From Salsipaludibacter sp963735045 (GTDB lineage: Bacteria; Actinomycetota; Nitriliruptoria; Nitriliruptorales; Nitriliruptoraceae), in the NCBI GenBank assembly GCA_963735045.1, contig CAVTIZ010000003.1:1674001-1738000 (forward strand): a DNA stretch of 64,000 bases, read 5' to 3'. Numbering within the stretch: the stretch's first letter is position 1; each line of letters starts with the position of its first letter. This document shows, piece by piece, positions 26,353-34,051 of the stretch. Position numbers and translations under genes: made by a program. A model generated the notes under the pieces. It saw only the letters and a program-made list of their open reading frames with translations, had not been told where the DNA came from and did not search any database.

Positions 26353-27033
26353 GTGTCCGAGTTCTTCCTGCCAACGCACCTGCGTGCCGACGCCACCGCG
26401 GCCACCGGCGCTGCCACCGCCGGCGCCGTGCGAGGTGACGACGAGGACGACAAGCCCAACGGCGAGACGCCGGAGATGCCCCTGCTGATGTCCGGCCGGG
26501 CCCAGGCGTTCAACAAGTTGTTCGAAAAGCGCATCCTGTTCCTCAACGGGCCGCTCGAACAGGAGACCTCCGACGCGCTGGTGGCCCAGTTGCTGGCGCT
26601 GGACGCGGAGAACGACGACGACATCACGCTGTACGTCAACTCCCCCGGTGGGATCATCACCGGGATGTTCGCGATCTACGACACCATGCACCTGCTCCGG
26701 TCGGACGTGAACACGCGCTGCATCGGGTTGGCGGCCTCCGCGGGTGCCTTCCTGCTGGCCACCCCGACCGGCAGGCGCCAGGCGACCGAGAATGCCCGCA
26801 TCATGATCCACCAGCCGTTGGGCGGCGCCCGTGGGTCGGCCAAGGACATCGAGATCCAGGCCCGCAACATCCTGTGGATGCGCGAGCGGCTCAACCAGCT
26901 GTTGGCCGGAGCGACCGGCAAGACCGTCGACCAGATCGCCACCGACACCGACCGGGACAACTGGATGACCGCGCCCGAGGCCCTCGAGTACGGCCTGGTC
27001 GACGAGATCGTGGACACCCGCCAGGGTGCGTGA
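26353..27033 (+). CDS. clpP: ClpP-family ATP-dependent protease subunit
   Basis: The protein has 226 residues. The catalytic triad is intact: Ser129 (GLAASAGAF), His153 (MIHQPLGG) and Asp165 (AKDIEI). The N-terminus is unusual, with about 45 extra residues including an acidic DDEDDKPNGE stretch, where axial loops normally form. It lies alone, whereas actinobacterial clpP1-clpP2 usually sit together with clpX, so it is probably an extra paralogue. It forms ring-shaped cytosolic peptidases with Clp ATPases. The GTG start at 26353 has GAGG 6 nt upstream. Confidence 0.88.
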   Translation: MSEFFLPTHLRADATAATGAATAGAVRGDDEDDKPNGETPEMPLLMSGRAQAFNKLFEKRILFLNGPLEQETSDALVAQLLALDAENDDDITLYVNSPGGIITGMFAIYDTMHLLRSDVNTRCIGLAASAGAFLLATPTGRRQATENARIMIHQPLGGARGSAKDIEIQARNILWMRERLNQLLAGATGKTVDQIATDTDRDNWMTAPEALEYGLVDEIVDTRQGA

Positions 27034-27070
27034 GTCGGTGAGCCCGCTGCGCTGCGGACGCTGACGACCA

Positions 27071-27115
27071 CGACGACGAACGCCCGACCGGATTCCGGTC
27101 GGGCGTTCGTCGTTG
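27071..27115. terminator. Bidirectional terminator between clpP and the NYN gene
   Basis: The arms 27073-27091 and 27095-27113 pair perfectly over 19 bp with a 3-nt loop (core CGAACGCCCGACCGG). The outer two positions extend it with a G-T wobble and one more pair. It lies 40 bp after clpP and 10 bp before the stop of the convergent gene, so it can stop both transcripts. It is the longest perfect stem seen in the window. Confidence 0.85.
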
Positions 27116-27125
27116 GGGGTGGTCG

Positions 27126-28247
27126 TCAGATCTTGTCGAGGACCTTGTCGGGGAGGTCGTCGTCGGGGACGTAGAGGTAGTACTCCTCGTCGTCCTCCTC
27201 CCAGTCCATCTCCACGACGTCCTTGGTCACCGCGGCCTTGCAGAACTGCAGGAAGCCGCCGTAGCCGAAGTCCTTCTCGGAGAAGTTCTCCTGGCGCTTG
27301 CGGAGCTGGTCCTTGAGACCCGACAGCGGCGGGTCGCCGCCCAGTTCGCCCATCAGCTCGATGACGGTGTTTCGCAGCAGGTCGAAGGCCTCCTGCTCGT
27401 TGCCACCACCGCTGGACTCGGAGTCGGGGAAGTCGACCTCGGGGTCGCCGGGGGCGGTGCCCTCGGTCAGCTTGACGGTGCCCTGGCCCTCGAGGTGGCG
27501 CAGCAGTTCCTGGAAGCCCCGGAACCCGTAGTCGCCCTCGTTGAAGGTCGGGTCCTTGCGCAGCAGGGCCCGCTTGAGGTTGGAGGCCTGCACGGCCCCG
27601 GCGGCGCTGGACTGCATGCCCGACAGCGTGCGCTTGATGACGCGCTCGAGCTGCTGGAGGTCCTGCTTGCCCGACGACTTGGAGGGGGCGTCGGAGGACT
27701 TGCCGCTCTTCTTCTTCGTCTTGGAGCGCGACGACTTCTTGTTGGACCCGCCGGAGGAGCGCGGTGGCGCCCCGTCGAGCCGGTCGTAGAAGATGAACTC
27801 GTCGCACGACGGCGGCAGCATGTTGGACGTGGAGCCCTTCATGCCCACGCCGATCACGCGCTTGTTCAGCTCGCGCAGCTTGGACACCAGTGGGGTGAAG
27901 TCGGAGTCGCCGGAGACGATCACGAACGTCGACACGAAGTCGCGTGTGAGCGCGAGCTCCATGGCATCGACGGCCATCTGGATGTCGGCGGCGTTCTTGC
28001 GCACCGAGTCGGAGCGCTGCGGGATCTCGATGAGTTCGATGTTGCCATCGACGAGGCCGCGGCGGTCGTCCCGGAACAGGTTCCAATCGGCGTAGGCCCG
28101 CCGGGTGATGAGCCTGCCACGTTCGGCAAGCGCATCCAGCAGCGGGGAGACATCGAAGCGGAGTCCAATGTCACGGGCCCCGATCGCCACGTTCTCGTGG
28201 TCGATGTACAGGGCGAGGCGTTCTTCGGTCTGGTCATGTGTAGTCAT
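27126..28247 (-). CDS. NYN (LabA/DUF88) nuclease with two OST-HTH/LOTUS domains
   Basis: The protein has 373 residues. Residues 10-165 are a PIN-like NYN ribonuclease domain with acidic motifs LYIDHENVAIG, ADIQMAVDAM and IVSGDSDFTPL. A Lys/Ser-rich linker (about 172-200) follows. Two LOTUS (OST-HTH) units come next, around 205-270 (EGDYGFRGFQELLRHL) and 295-360 (EKDFGYGGFLQFCKAA). The C-terminus is very acidic. This is the bacterial counterpart of MARF1/limkain-type RNA regulators, with LOTUS modules thought to bind RNA. It probably cuts or controls RNA. The start is supported by TATCGT 7 nt before the ATG, a leaderless arrangement. Confidence 0.88.
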   Translation of the reverse strand: MTTHDQTEERLALYIDHENVAIGARDIGLRFDVSPLLDALAERGRLITRRAYADWNLFRDDRRGLVDGNIELIEIPQRSDSVRKNAADIQMAVDAMELALTRDFVSTFVIVSGDSDFTPLVSKLRELNKRVIGVGMKGSTSNMLPPSCDEFIFYDRLDGAPPRSSGGSNKKSSRSKTKKKSGKSSDAPSKSSGKQDLQQLERVIKRTLSGMQSSAAGAVQASNLKRALLRKDPTFNEGDYGFRGFQELLRHLEGQGTVKLTEGTAPGDPEVDFPDSESSGGGNEQEAFDLLRNTVIELMGELGGDPPLSGLKDQLRKRQENFSEKDFGYGGFLQFCKAAVTKDVVEMDWEEDDEEYYLYVPDDDLPDKVLDKI

Positions 28248-28260
28248 GGCATCCACGATA
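28248..28260 (-). promoter_or_regulatory. Leaderless promoter of the NYN-LOTUS gene
   Basis: TATCGT lies at 28255-28260 on the minus strand, 7 nt before the ATG, so transcription should begin at or next to the start codon. The form TANNNT-N7/8-ATG recurs at 36304, 38367 and 39988. Confidence 0.5.
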
Positions 28261-28372
28261 GCGGGCCGACCCAACGGCTCGATCCACCACCGTGGTCGAA
28301 CAGGCCCGAAATCGGGGAATGTCGTGCGATTCAGGACCGCGTCCGGCGTCCGGCGGCCGACCGGGGACCGCC

Positions 28373-29485
28373 TCAGGCACCGGCCCGCGTGGCCACGGCG
28401 TCCGCCCGATCCAGCAGGACGTGCACGACCTCGCCGAGCCTCGTGTCGTCGGCGACGTCGGAGGACCCGTAGGCCCCGGAGACGTTGCGGGCCAGCACCC
28501 CCTCCAGCACCACCGCCAGCTTCCAGTAGCCGAAGGCCACGTAGTGGTCGAGGCGGGACAGGTCCAACGGACTGCGGGCCGCGTACCGGTCCAGGACGTC
28601 GTCGAACGGCGGGACACCCGGGATGGTCGCGGCCGACGGGATCATGGGGATCCCGCCGTCGTCGTCGACGGCGTCCCAGTAGACCTTGAGCAGGCCCAGG
28701 TCGGCCAGCGGGTCGCCGAGCGTGCACAGCTCCCAGTCCAGCACGGCCACGACCGTGCCGTCGTCGGCCAGCATGAGGTTGTCCAGCCGGTAGTCGCCGT
28801 GGACGATCCCGTCGACCTGCTGGGGCGGCAGGTCGGCCACCAGCCGATCGCGGATCGTGGTGATGGCCGGCACCTCGCGCGACGCTCCGCGTTCGTACTG
28901 GCGGTGCCACACGTGCAGTTGCCGGGCCAGGTAGTCGGAGCGCGTGCCGAGGTCACCCAGGCCCACCTCGTCCGGCGACAGGGCGTGCAGGTCGGCCAGC
29001 ACGTCCACCAGGTCGCGGGCGGCACGGCCACGCGCCGCGCGGTCGAGCGCGTCGGCGTCGGCCGCCGTGCGAACCACGTGGGCGTCGACGAAGTCCATCA
29101 CGTAGAACGGGGCGTCGAGCACGCCCGGGTCGGGCTCCAGGCCCACGGTGGTGGGAACGGGGACCGGCGAGTCCGCCAGCGCGGCCATGACCCGGTGCTC
29201 GCGGGCCACGTCGTGGGCACCGGCCAGGACCGAGTGCAGGGGCGGGCGTCGCAGCACCCAACGACGTCCCGCCCGGTCGGTGACGCGGTAGGTGAGGTTG
29301 GAACGGCCCCCGGCCACGCGTTCGAAGGCCAGCGGCGCGACCACCTCGGCCCGTCGGGACAGCCACGCCGTCACGGCCGACGCGTCGATCCCCGGCGGGT
29401 CGGCGACCGCGCCGTCGTCGGGCTCGCCGTCGTCGGGCTGGCCGTCGTCGGGCTGGCCGTCGTCGGGCGCCGCGTCCTGGACCAC
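28373..29485 (-). CDS. APH-fold phosphotransferase (ACAD10/11 N-domain type)
   Basis: This 370-residue aminoglycoside phosphotransferase-fold kinase has the nucleotide loop SNLTYRV, Lys-equivalent region RRWVLRRPP, catalytic loop VHGDYRLDNLML and metal site VLDWELCTLGDP. This subfamily is related to the kinase part of ACAD10/11, which acts on hydroxyacyl-CoA in fatty acid breakdown, rather than to drug resistance. The N-terminus carries an acidic PDDGQ repeat (four copies, about 29404-29470 in DNA) of no known role. GTG 29485 has GGGAG 7 nt upstream and a TAGCGT -10 at 29516-29521. Confidence 0.8.
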   Translation of the reverse strand: MVQDAAPDDGQPDDGQPDDGEPDDGAVADPPGIDASAVTAWLSRRAEVVAPLAFERVAGGRSNLTYRVTDRAGRRWVLRRPPLHSVLAGAHDVAREHRVMAALADSPVPVPTTVGLEPDPGVLDAPFYVMDFVDAHVVRTAADADALDRAARGRAARDLVDVLADLHALSPDEVGLGDLGTRSDYLARQLHVWHRQYERGASREVPAITTIRDRLVADLPPQQVDGIVHGDYRLDNLMLADDGTVVAVLDWELCTLGDPLADLGLLKVYWDAVDDDGGIPMIPSAATIPGVPPFDDVLDRYAARSPLDLSRLDHYVAFGYWKLAVVLEGVLARNVSGAYGSSDVADDTRLGEVVHVLLDRADAVATRAGA

Positions 29486-29560
29486 CTCACGTCTCCCGAC
29501 TCGGCTGCCGGGCCGACGCTACCGCCGACCCCGCCGCGCGGGCCCCGGCCGGGTGGGCCC

Positions 29561-32110
29561 TCAGGCGGTGGCCGTGGCGGGGTCGGTGCTGGTGGTCCCG
29601 ACCGCGTCCGAGGCAGGTTCGGGCGCATGGCGGCGTGCCCACAACGCCAGCATCGCGGGCAGGACGATGATCGACGACAGCAGCGCCAGCCCGATCGTCA
29701 GCGCCAGCACCACGCCGAACTGCCGGAACGGCGAGATGCTCGAGAACACCAGCATGCCGAAACCGGCCATCGTGGTGGCCGCGGACCCGACCAGGGCACC
29801 CCCCGTGTTGCGGAGGGTGTCGGTCATGGCCGACAGGGTGTCGTCGTGGGTGCGCCGGTCCTCCAGGAACCGGTTGACCACGTGGATGCCGAACGGCACC
29901 CCGATGCCGATGGCCAGGGCCGACACCATCGCGGTCAGGACGTTGAACGGGATCCCGAAGGCGGCCATCAGGCCGAACACCCAGGCAACCACGATCGCCA
30001 CGGCCACGATCGCCAGCACGCCCAACCAGGGCTTGCGCTCGCGGACCCAGAACGCCAGGGCGAGGATCACCATCGAGGCCACCAGGGTGATGACCAGGCC
30101 GCGGACCTGGCTGGCCTGGAGTTCGCCGAGCACGAGGTCGACCAGCAGGCCGTCCGAGGCCAGGGCATGGTCCAGCCCGGCGTCGTCCAACACCTGGGCC
30201 TGGTCCTCCAGACCGGCACGCAGGTCGTCGACGTCGTCCCCGGCCGACGTCGGCACGGTCACCACCGCCGCGTCGACGTTGCCGCCGTCGTCCATCGCGA
30301 CCAGTCCGGCCGCCGACGGGTCCAGGGCCAGCAGGCCGTCGTAGAGCAGGGGGACGTCGGTGTCCGACGACACCCCGGCGTCGGTGCCCAGACCACTGTC
30401 GCCCAGTTCCTGGGCGAAGGCCAGCACCTGCGCGAGGTCCACGCCCTCCGGCAGGTCACCGGCACCGCCCTGCTGTTGTTCCAGGGCCTGCTGCACGACC
30501 CCCAGGCGCGTGGTCACCGACTCCACCGGCACCTGGGTGCGCACGTCGTCCAGCGTGGCCACCCCGTCGGAGAAGGTCGCCACGGCGTCCAGCGCCTCGG
30601 GCGTGCTCAGGTCACCGGTCACCAGCACCTGGGTCTGTTCGGTGACGTCACCCTGGAAGGCGTCCTGGGTGCGCTCGATCTCGGCCAGGGCGGGCGAGTC
30701 GGTCGGGAAGAACTCGGTCTGGCTGAACTCGGTGGACAGCCCGGTGGCGCTGATGCCGCCGGCCACCACCAGCGCGGCCGCGACGCCCAGGATGACCCAC
30801 GGTCGCCGCACGGCCAGGGGCGCCACGGCGCCGGCCGCTCGTCCCAGCAGCCCGGGCTCACTGGAGTGGCTGCGCTCGGGCCGCAGGGTGCCCTTGGCCT
30901 CCCGGCGACGGTCCACCAGGACCCGCACGGCCGGCACGAAGGTCAGCATGATGGTGAAGGCCGCCAGGACGCCGATCGCGGCGAAGACGCCGAAGTCCTG
31001 CAACGGGGGCAGCGGGTTGGACAGGTTGGTCAGGAAGCCCACGACGGTGGTCACCGTGGCCAGTGCGAGCGCGACGCCCACGGCCCCGATGGCGCCGGTG
31101 GCCGCGGCGGCGGGGGCATTGCCGCTGGCCCGCTCCTCGCGGTAGCGCATGGTGAGGTGGATGCCGTAGTCGACGCCCAGGCCGACCAGCAGGATCGGGA
31201 CCGCGGTCGACATCTCGCTCTGGCCACCGATCAGCCCGATGCCACCGGGGCCGAGCAACGCCGCCACGCCCTGCATCCACACGATGGTGAACACCAGGCC
31301 GAGCATGGAGCTGATCACGTCGGTCGGGCGACGGTAGATCGCCACCAGGATCAGGACGATGACCCCGAAGGCCGCCAACAGCAGGGTCGTGAGCTGGCTC
31401 TCGATCGTGTCGGAGATGCTGGCCGTCAGTGCGGCGATGTCGAAGGGCCGCACCTCGAAGGCACCGCTGTCGGTGTCGACGTCCTGGCGCAGGTCGCTGA
31501 TGGCCGACTGCACGGGGCTGGTGCCGTCGTCGGCCAGGGAATCGCCGTCGACGAACACGATGGCGACCCCGGCGGTGGCACTGGTCGGGGTGACGTCACC
31601 GCCCAGCGTTGCCGACAGCAGGCCGCGCTGGGCCTCGGGGATGGCCTGCAACGCCTGCTGGTGGAGCTGGTCGACCTGCTCGTCGGTCAGCGTGGCCGGG
31701 TCGATGCCCTGCTCCTGGGCCGCGCCGAGCACGAGGTCACCCCACGTCAGGACGGCCGGCTGCTGCTCGGTCTCGTCCACCAGGGCGTCGGCGATCGTGG
31801 CGTCGGAGCGGATCTGCTGCTGGAGGTCGGCCGCGACGGCGATCCCGTCGGCCGACAGCATGTCGCCGCCGTCGGGGGCGTAGACGCTGACCTGCACCGC
31901 CGCACGGTCGTCGCCGGCGAACCGGGTCGCGATCGTGTCCTGGGTGGCCGAGATCTCGTTGGCCGGGAGGAAGTTCTGGAATCCCTGCTCCTGCTCGGTC
32001 ATGGTGGCGGCGGCCGCCCCGAAGACGGCGGTCAGCAGGAACGTGACGACCACGACGGCGATCGGCGACCGTCGAACGACGGCCTGGATGGCGGAGATGA
32101 TGGCTTGCAC
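29561..32110 (-). CDS. MMPL/RND-family exporter
   Basis: The 849-residue membrane protein has twelve predicted helices in two halves, each starting with one helix, a large extracytoplasmic loop (about 40-230 and 440-610) and five further helices. Diagnostic segments are GLGVDYGIHLTMRYREE in the first half and GIGVPFGIHVVNRF in the second. MMPL proteins export lipids or hydrophobic compounds using the proton gradient. GTG 32110 follows GGGGGACC. It is divergent from a MarR regulator with a shared operator-like site, which suggests ligand-controlled efflux. Confidence 0.9.
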   Translation of the reverse strand: MQAIISAIQAVVRRSPIAVVVVTFLLTAVFGAAAATMTEQEQGFQNFLPANEISATQDTIATRFAGDDRAAVQVSVYAPDGGDMLSADGIAVAADLQQQIRSDATIADALVDETEQQPAVLTWGDLVLGAAQEQGIDPATLTDEQVDQLHQQALQAIPEAQRGLLSATLGGDVTPTSATAGVAIVFVDGDSLADDGTSPVQSAISDLRQDVDTDSGAFEVRPFDIAALTASISDTIESQLTTLLLAAFGVIVLILVAIYRRPTDVISSMLGLVFTIVWMQGVAALLGPGGIGLIGGQSEMSTAVPILLVGLGVDYGIHLTMRYREERASGNAPAAAATGAIGAVGVALALATVTTVVGFLTNLSNPLPPLQDFGVFAAIGVLAAFTIMLTFVPAVRVLVDRRREAKGTLRPERSHSSEPGLLGRAAGAVAPLAVRRPWVILGVAAALVVAGGISATGLSTEFSQTEFFPTDSPALAEIERTQDAFQGDVTEQTQVLVTGDLSTPEALDAVATFSDGVATLDDVRTQVPVESVTTRLGVVQQALEQQQGGAGDLPEGVDLAQVLAFAQELGDSGLGTDAGVSSDTDVPLLYDGLLALDPSAAGLVAMDDGGNVDAAVVTVPTSAGDDVDDLRAGLEDQAQVLDDAGLDHALASDGLLVDLVLGELQASQVRGLVITLVASMVILALAFWVRERKPWLGVLAIVAVAIVVAWVFGLMAAFGIPFNVLTAMVSALAIGIGVPFGIHVVNRFLEDRRTHDDTLSAMTDTLRNTGGALVGSAATTMAGFGMLVFSSISPFRQFGVVLALTIGLALLSSIIVLPAMLALWARRHAPEPASDAVGTTSTDPATATA

Positions 32111-32205
32111 GGAGGTCCCCCGGGGACGATGGCGTGGCGTGGGCCCGTGACGGTCACGACCGGGCCGGGTCGACCCGGTCCGGTGCGCGGCACCACCGAG
32201 GTCGG

Positions 32206-32240
32206 TTGAAATACTTGCCGAATGAAACTATCATCATTCG
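32206..32240 (+). promoter_or_regulatory. Near-consensus promoter overlapped by a MarR-type palindrome
   Basis: TTGAAA (32206-32211), a 17-bp spacer and TATCAT (32229-32234) match the sigma-70 consensus at 5 of 6 bases each. The palindrome CGAATGA-n8-TCATTCG (32219-32240) covers the -10 element, so a bound regulator would block polymerase. The site is much more AT-rich than its surroundings. It lies between the MarR gene and the divergent exporter, a classic autoregulatory arrangement. Confidence 0.7.
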
Positions 32241-32290
32241 CACGGATGGGGCAACCCGCCGGTCCGTCTCGTCACCTTTGGAGGGCACCC

Positions 32291-32902
32291 GTGCCGCCGT
32301 CACCTGCGTCACTGCACCGGCCCGGCGCCGGTGGTGACGACACGCCGGCCGAGGTGCTCGCCGGTGGTGGCGTGGACGACACCGTGCGTGGCCTGGCCGA
32401 CGCGATGGCCCGGTTCCGGACCCTGGCCGCCGAGGCCGCCGACCGGATGGCCACCGCCCTCGACCTGCCGACCGGGCAGTTCGCGGCCCTGTTGGCCGTC
32501 GACGAGGGCGCCGTCAACGTGTCGGCCGTCGCCCACCAGTGCCTGACGCACCTGTCCAACGCGTCGCGCACCGTCGACGCCCTGGTGCAGGCCGGCTTGG
32601 TGGACCGGGCCGCGGATCCCGACGACCGCCGGGCCGTGCTGCTGTCGGTGACGGCGACCGGCCGCGAGCGCCTCGACTGCCTCCACGACAACCGGGACCG
32701 CTTCATGGCCCGCGCCCTGGGCGACATCGGTGCCGCCGATCGTGTGCGGTTGGTCGACCTGCTCGCCCGACTCGTGGGCAACCTCGAGGACCTCGTGGCC
32801 TGCGACGACCCCTTCGCCGCCCCGCCCCGCGAGGCCGGCGAACCCGGTGCGGACGCCGGTCCCGCCCCCACGCCCCGACCGGGCGGCGCCGAGGCGGCCT
32901 GA
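32291..32902 (+). CDS. MarR-family transcriptional regulator
   Basis: The protein has 203 residues. The winged-helix core runs from about 40 to 150, with the recognition region VSAVAHQCLTHLSNASRTVDALVQAGLV and the wing RAADPDDRRAVLLSVTATGR. The C-terminus is a Pro/Ala/Gly-rich tail. GTG 32291 was chosen because GGAGGGC precedes it and transcription should begin near 32241; an ATG at 32222 lies upstream of that start site. It probably represses itself and the divergent MMPL exporter. Confidence 0.87.
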   Translation: MPPSPASLHRPGAGGDDTPAEVLAGGGVDDTVRGLADAMARFRTLAAEAADRMATALDLPTGQFAALLAVDEGAVNVSAVAHQCLTHLSNASRTVDALVQAGLVDRAADPDDRRAVLLSVTATGRERLDCLHDNRDRFMARALGDIGAADRVRLVDLLARLVGNLEDLVACDDPFAAPPREAGEPGADAGPAPTPRPGGAEAA

Positions 32903-32920
32903 CGCCCGGCGCGTGACGAC

Positions 32921-34051
32921 TCAGTCGTCGGCGTCGACTGCCGGTGCGGGGGCCTGCCCGTCGGCGTCCCCGTCGGCCTCGCCCGTGACCTGCCCCGTGA
33001 CCTCCCCACCGACTTCCCACGTGTTGCCGGTCGACAGCAGGTCGGCGAGGCTGCCCCGACCGCGATCGGCCACCGAACGGTCGACCTGGTCGTTGAGCAG
33101 GTCGTCGTAGACCGGACGCTCGACCTGGCGGAAGATCCCCAACGGCGTCGGGCCGGTCGGGTTGTGGGACAACCGGGACAGCGCGAAGGCCGTCGTCGGC
33201 TCGGTGCGGCCGGGATCGTGGACGACGATGCGGTCCCCGGCCTCGACCGTGGGCACGATCAGCAGCGACCCGTCGTCGTCGGCCACCACCGCGCGATCAC
33301 CGTCCACGCCGAAGATGATCGGCTGGCCGGCGACCAGCGGGATCTGGTTGATGACCTTGGTGTCACGGTCGGTGATGGCCTCGGCGAAGTCCTTGTTGAA
33401 CACCACGCAGTTCTGGTAGATCTCCACCAGGGACGCCCCACGGTGGGCATGGGCGGCGGTCAGGACCTCGGTCAGGTGGGCGCGGTCGGTGTCGATGGTC
33501 CGCGCCACGAACGTCGCCTCGGCGCCCAGCGCCAACGACACCGGGTTGAGCGGCTGGTCGATGGACCCCATCGGCGTCGACTTGTGGATCGACCCCAGGG
33601 GCGAGGTCGGCGAGTACTGACCCTTGGTCAGCCCGTAGATCTCGTTGTTGAACAACAGGATCGTGATGTTGACGTTGCGACGCAGGGCGTGGACCAGGTG
33701 GTTGCCCCCGATGGACAGGGCGTCGCCGTCGCCGGTGATGACCCACACGTCCAGGTCGGGCCGTGCCGACGCCAGCCCGGTGGCGATCGCCGGTGCACGA
33801 CCGTGGATGGAGTGGATCCCGTAGGTGTCCATGTAGTAGGGGAACCGGCTCGAGCACCCGATGCCCGACACGAACACCGTGTCGGACGGGTCGCGGCCGA
33901 GGTCGGCCAGCAGCTTCTGCAGCGTGGCCAGGATCGCGTAGTCGCCACACCCCGGGCACCAGCGCACCTCCTGATCGGAGGTGAAGTCCTTCTTGGTGAA
34001 GGCCTCGGGGTGCTGGGGCAGTTCGCGTGTCGTCGTGGCGTCGCTGCTCAT
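32921..34051 (-). CDS. korB: 2-oxoacid:ferredoxin oxidoreductase, beta subunit
   Basis: This 376-residue TPP-binding subunit has the WCPGCGDY Cys pair, the SGIGCSSRFPYYM stretch, the TPP/Mg motif GDGDALSIGGNH to NNEIYGLTKGQ, and family spacing throughout. With KorA it oxidatively decarboxylates 2-oxoglutarate (or pyruvate) to the acyl-CoA while reducing ferredoxin. The C-terminal 30 residues are an acidic, Gly-rich extension. It starts within the korA stop (ATGA), so the two are translationally coupled. Confidence 0.92.
   Translation of the reverse strand: MSSDATTTRELPQHPEAFTKKDFTSDQEVRWCPGCGDYAILATLQKLLADLGRDPSDTVFVSGIGCSSRFPYYMDTYGIHSIHGRAPAIATGLASARPDLDVWVITGDGDALSIGGNHLVHALRRNVNITILLFNNEIYGLTKGQYSPTSPLGSIHKSTPMGSIDQPLNPVSLALGAEATFVARTIDTDRAHLTEVLTAAHAHRGASLVEIYQNCVVFNKDFAEAITDRDTKVINQIPLVAGQPIIFGVDGDRAVVADDDGSLLIVPTVEAGDRIVVHDPGRTEPTTAFALSRLSHNPTGPTPLGIFRQVERPVYDDLLNDQVDRSVADRGRGSLADLLSTGNTWEVGGEVTGQVTGEADGDADGQAPAPAVDADD

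Noticed and set aside
28373..29485. Aminoglycoside resistance gene
   Set aside because: The APH fold is present but the sequence resembles the ACAD10/11-type kinases of lipid metabolism, with no resistance context.
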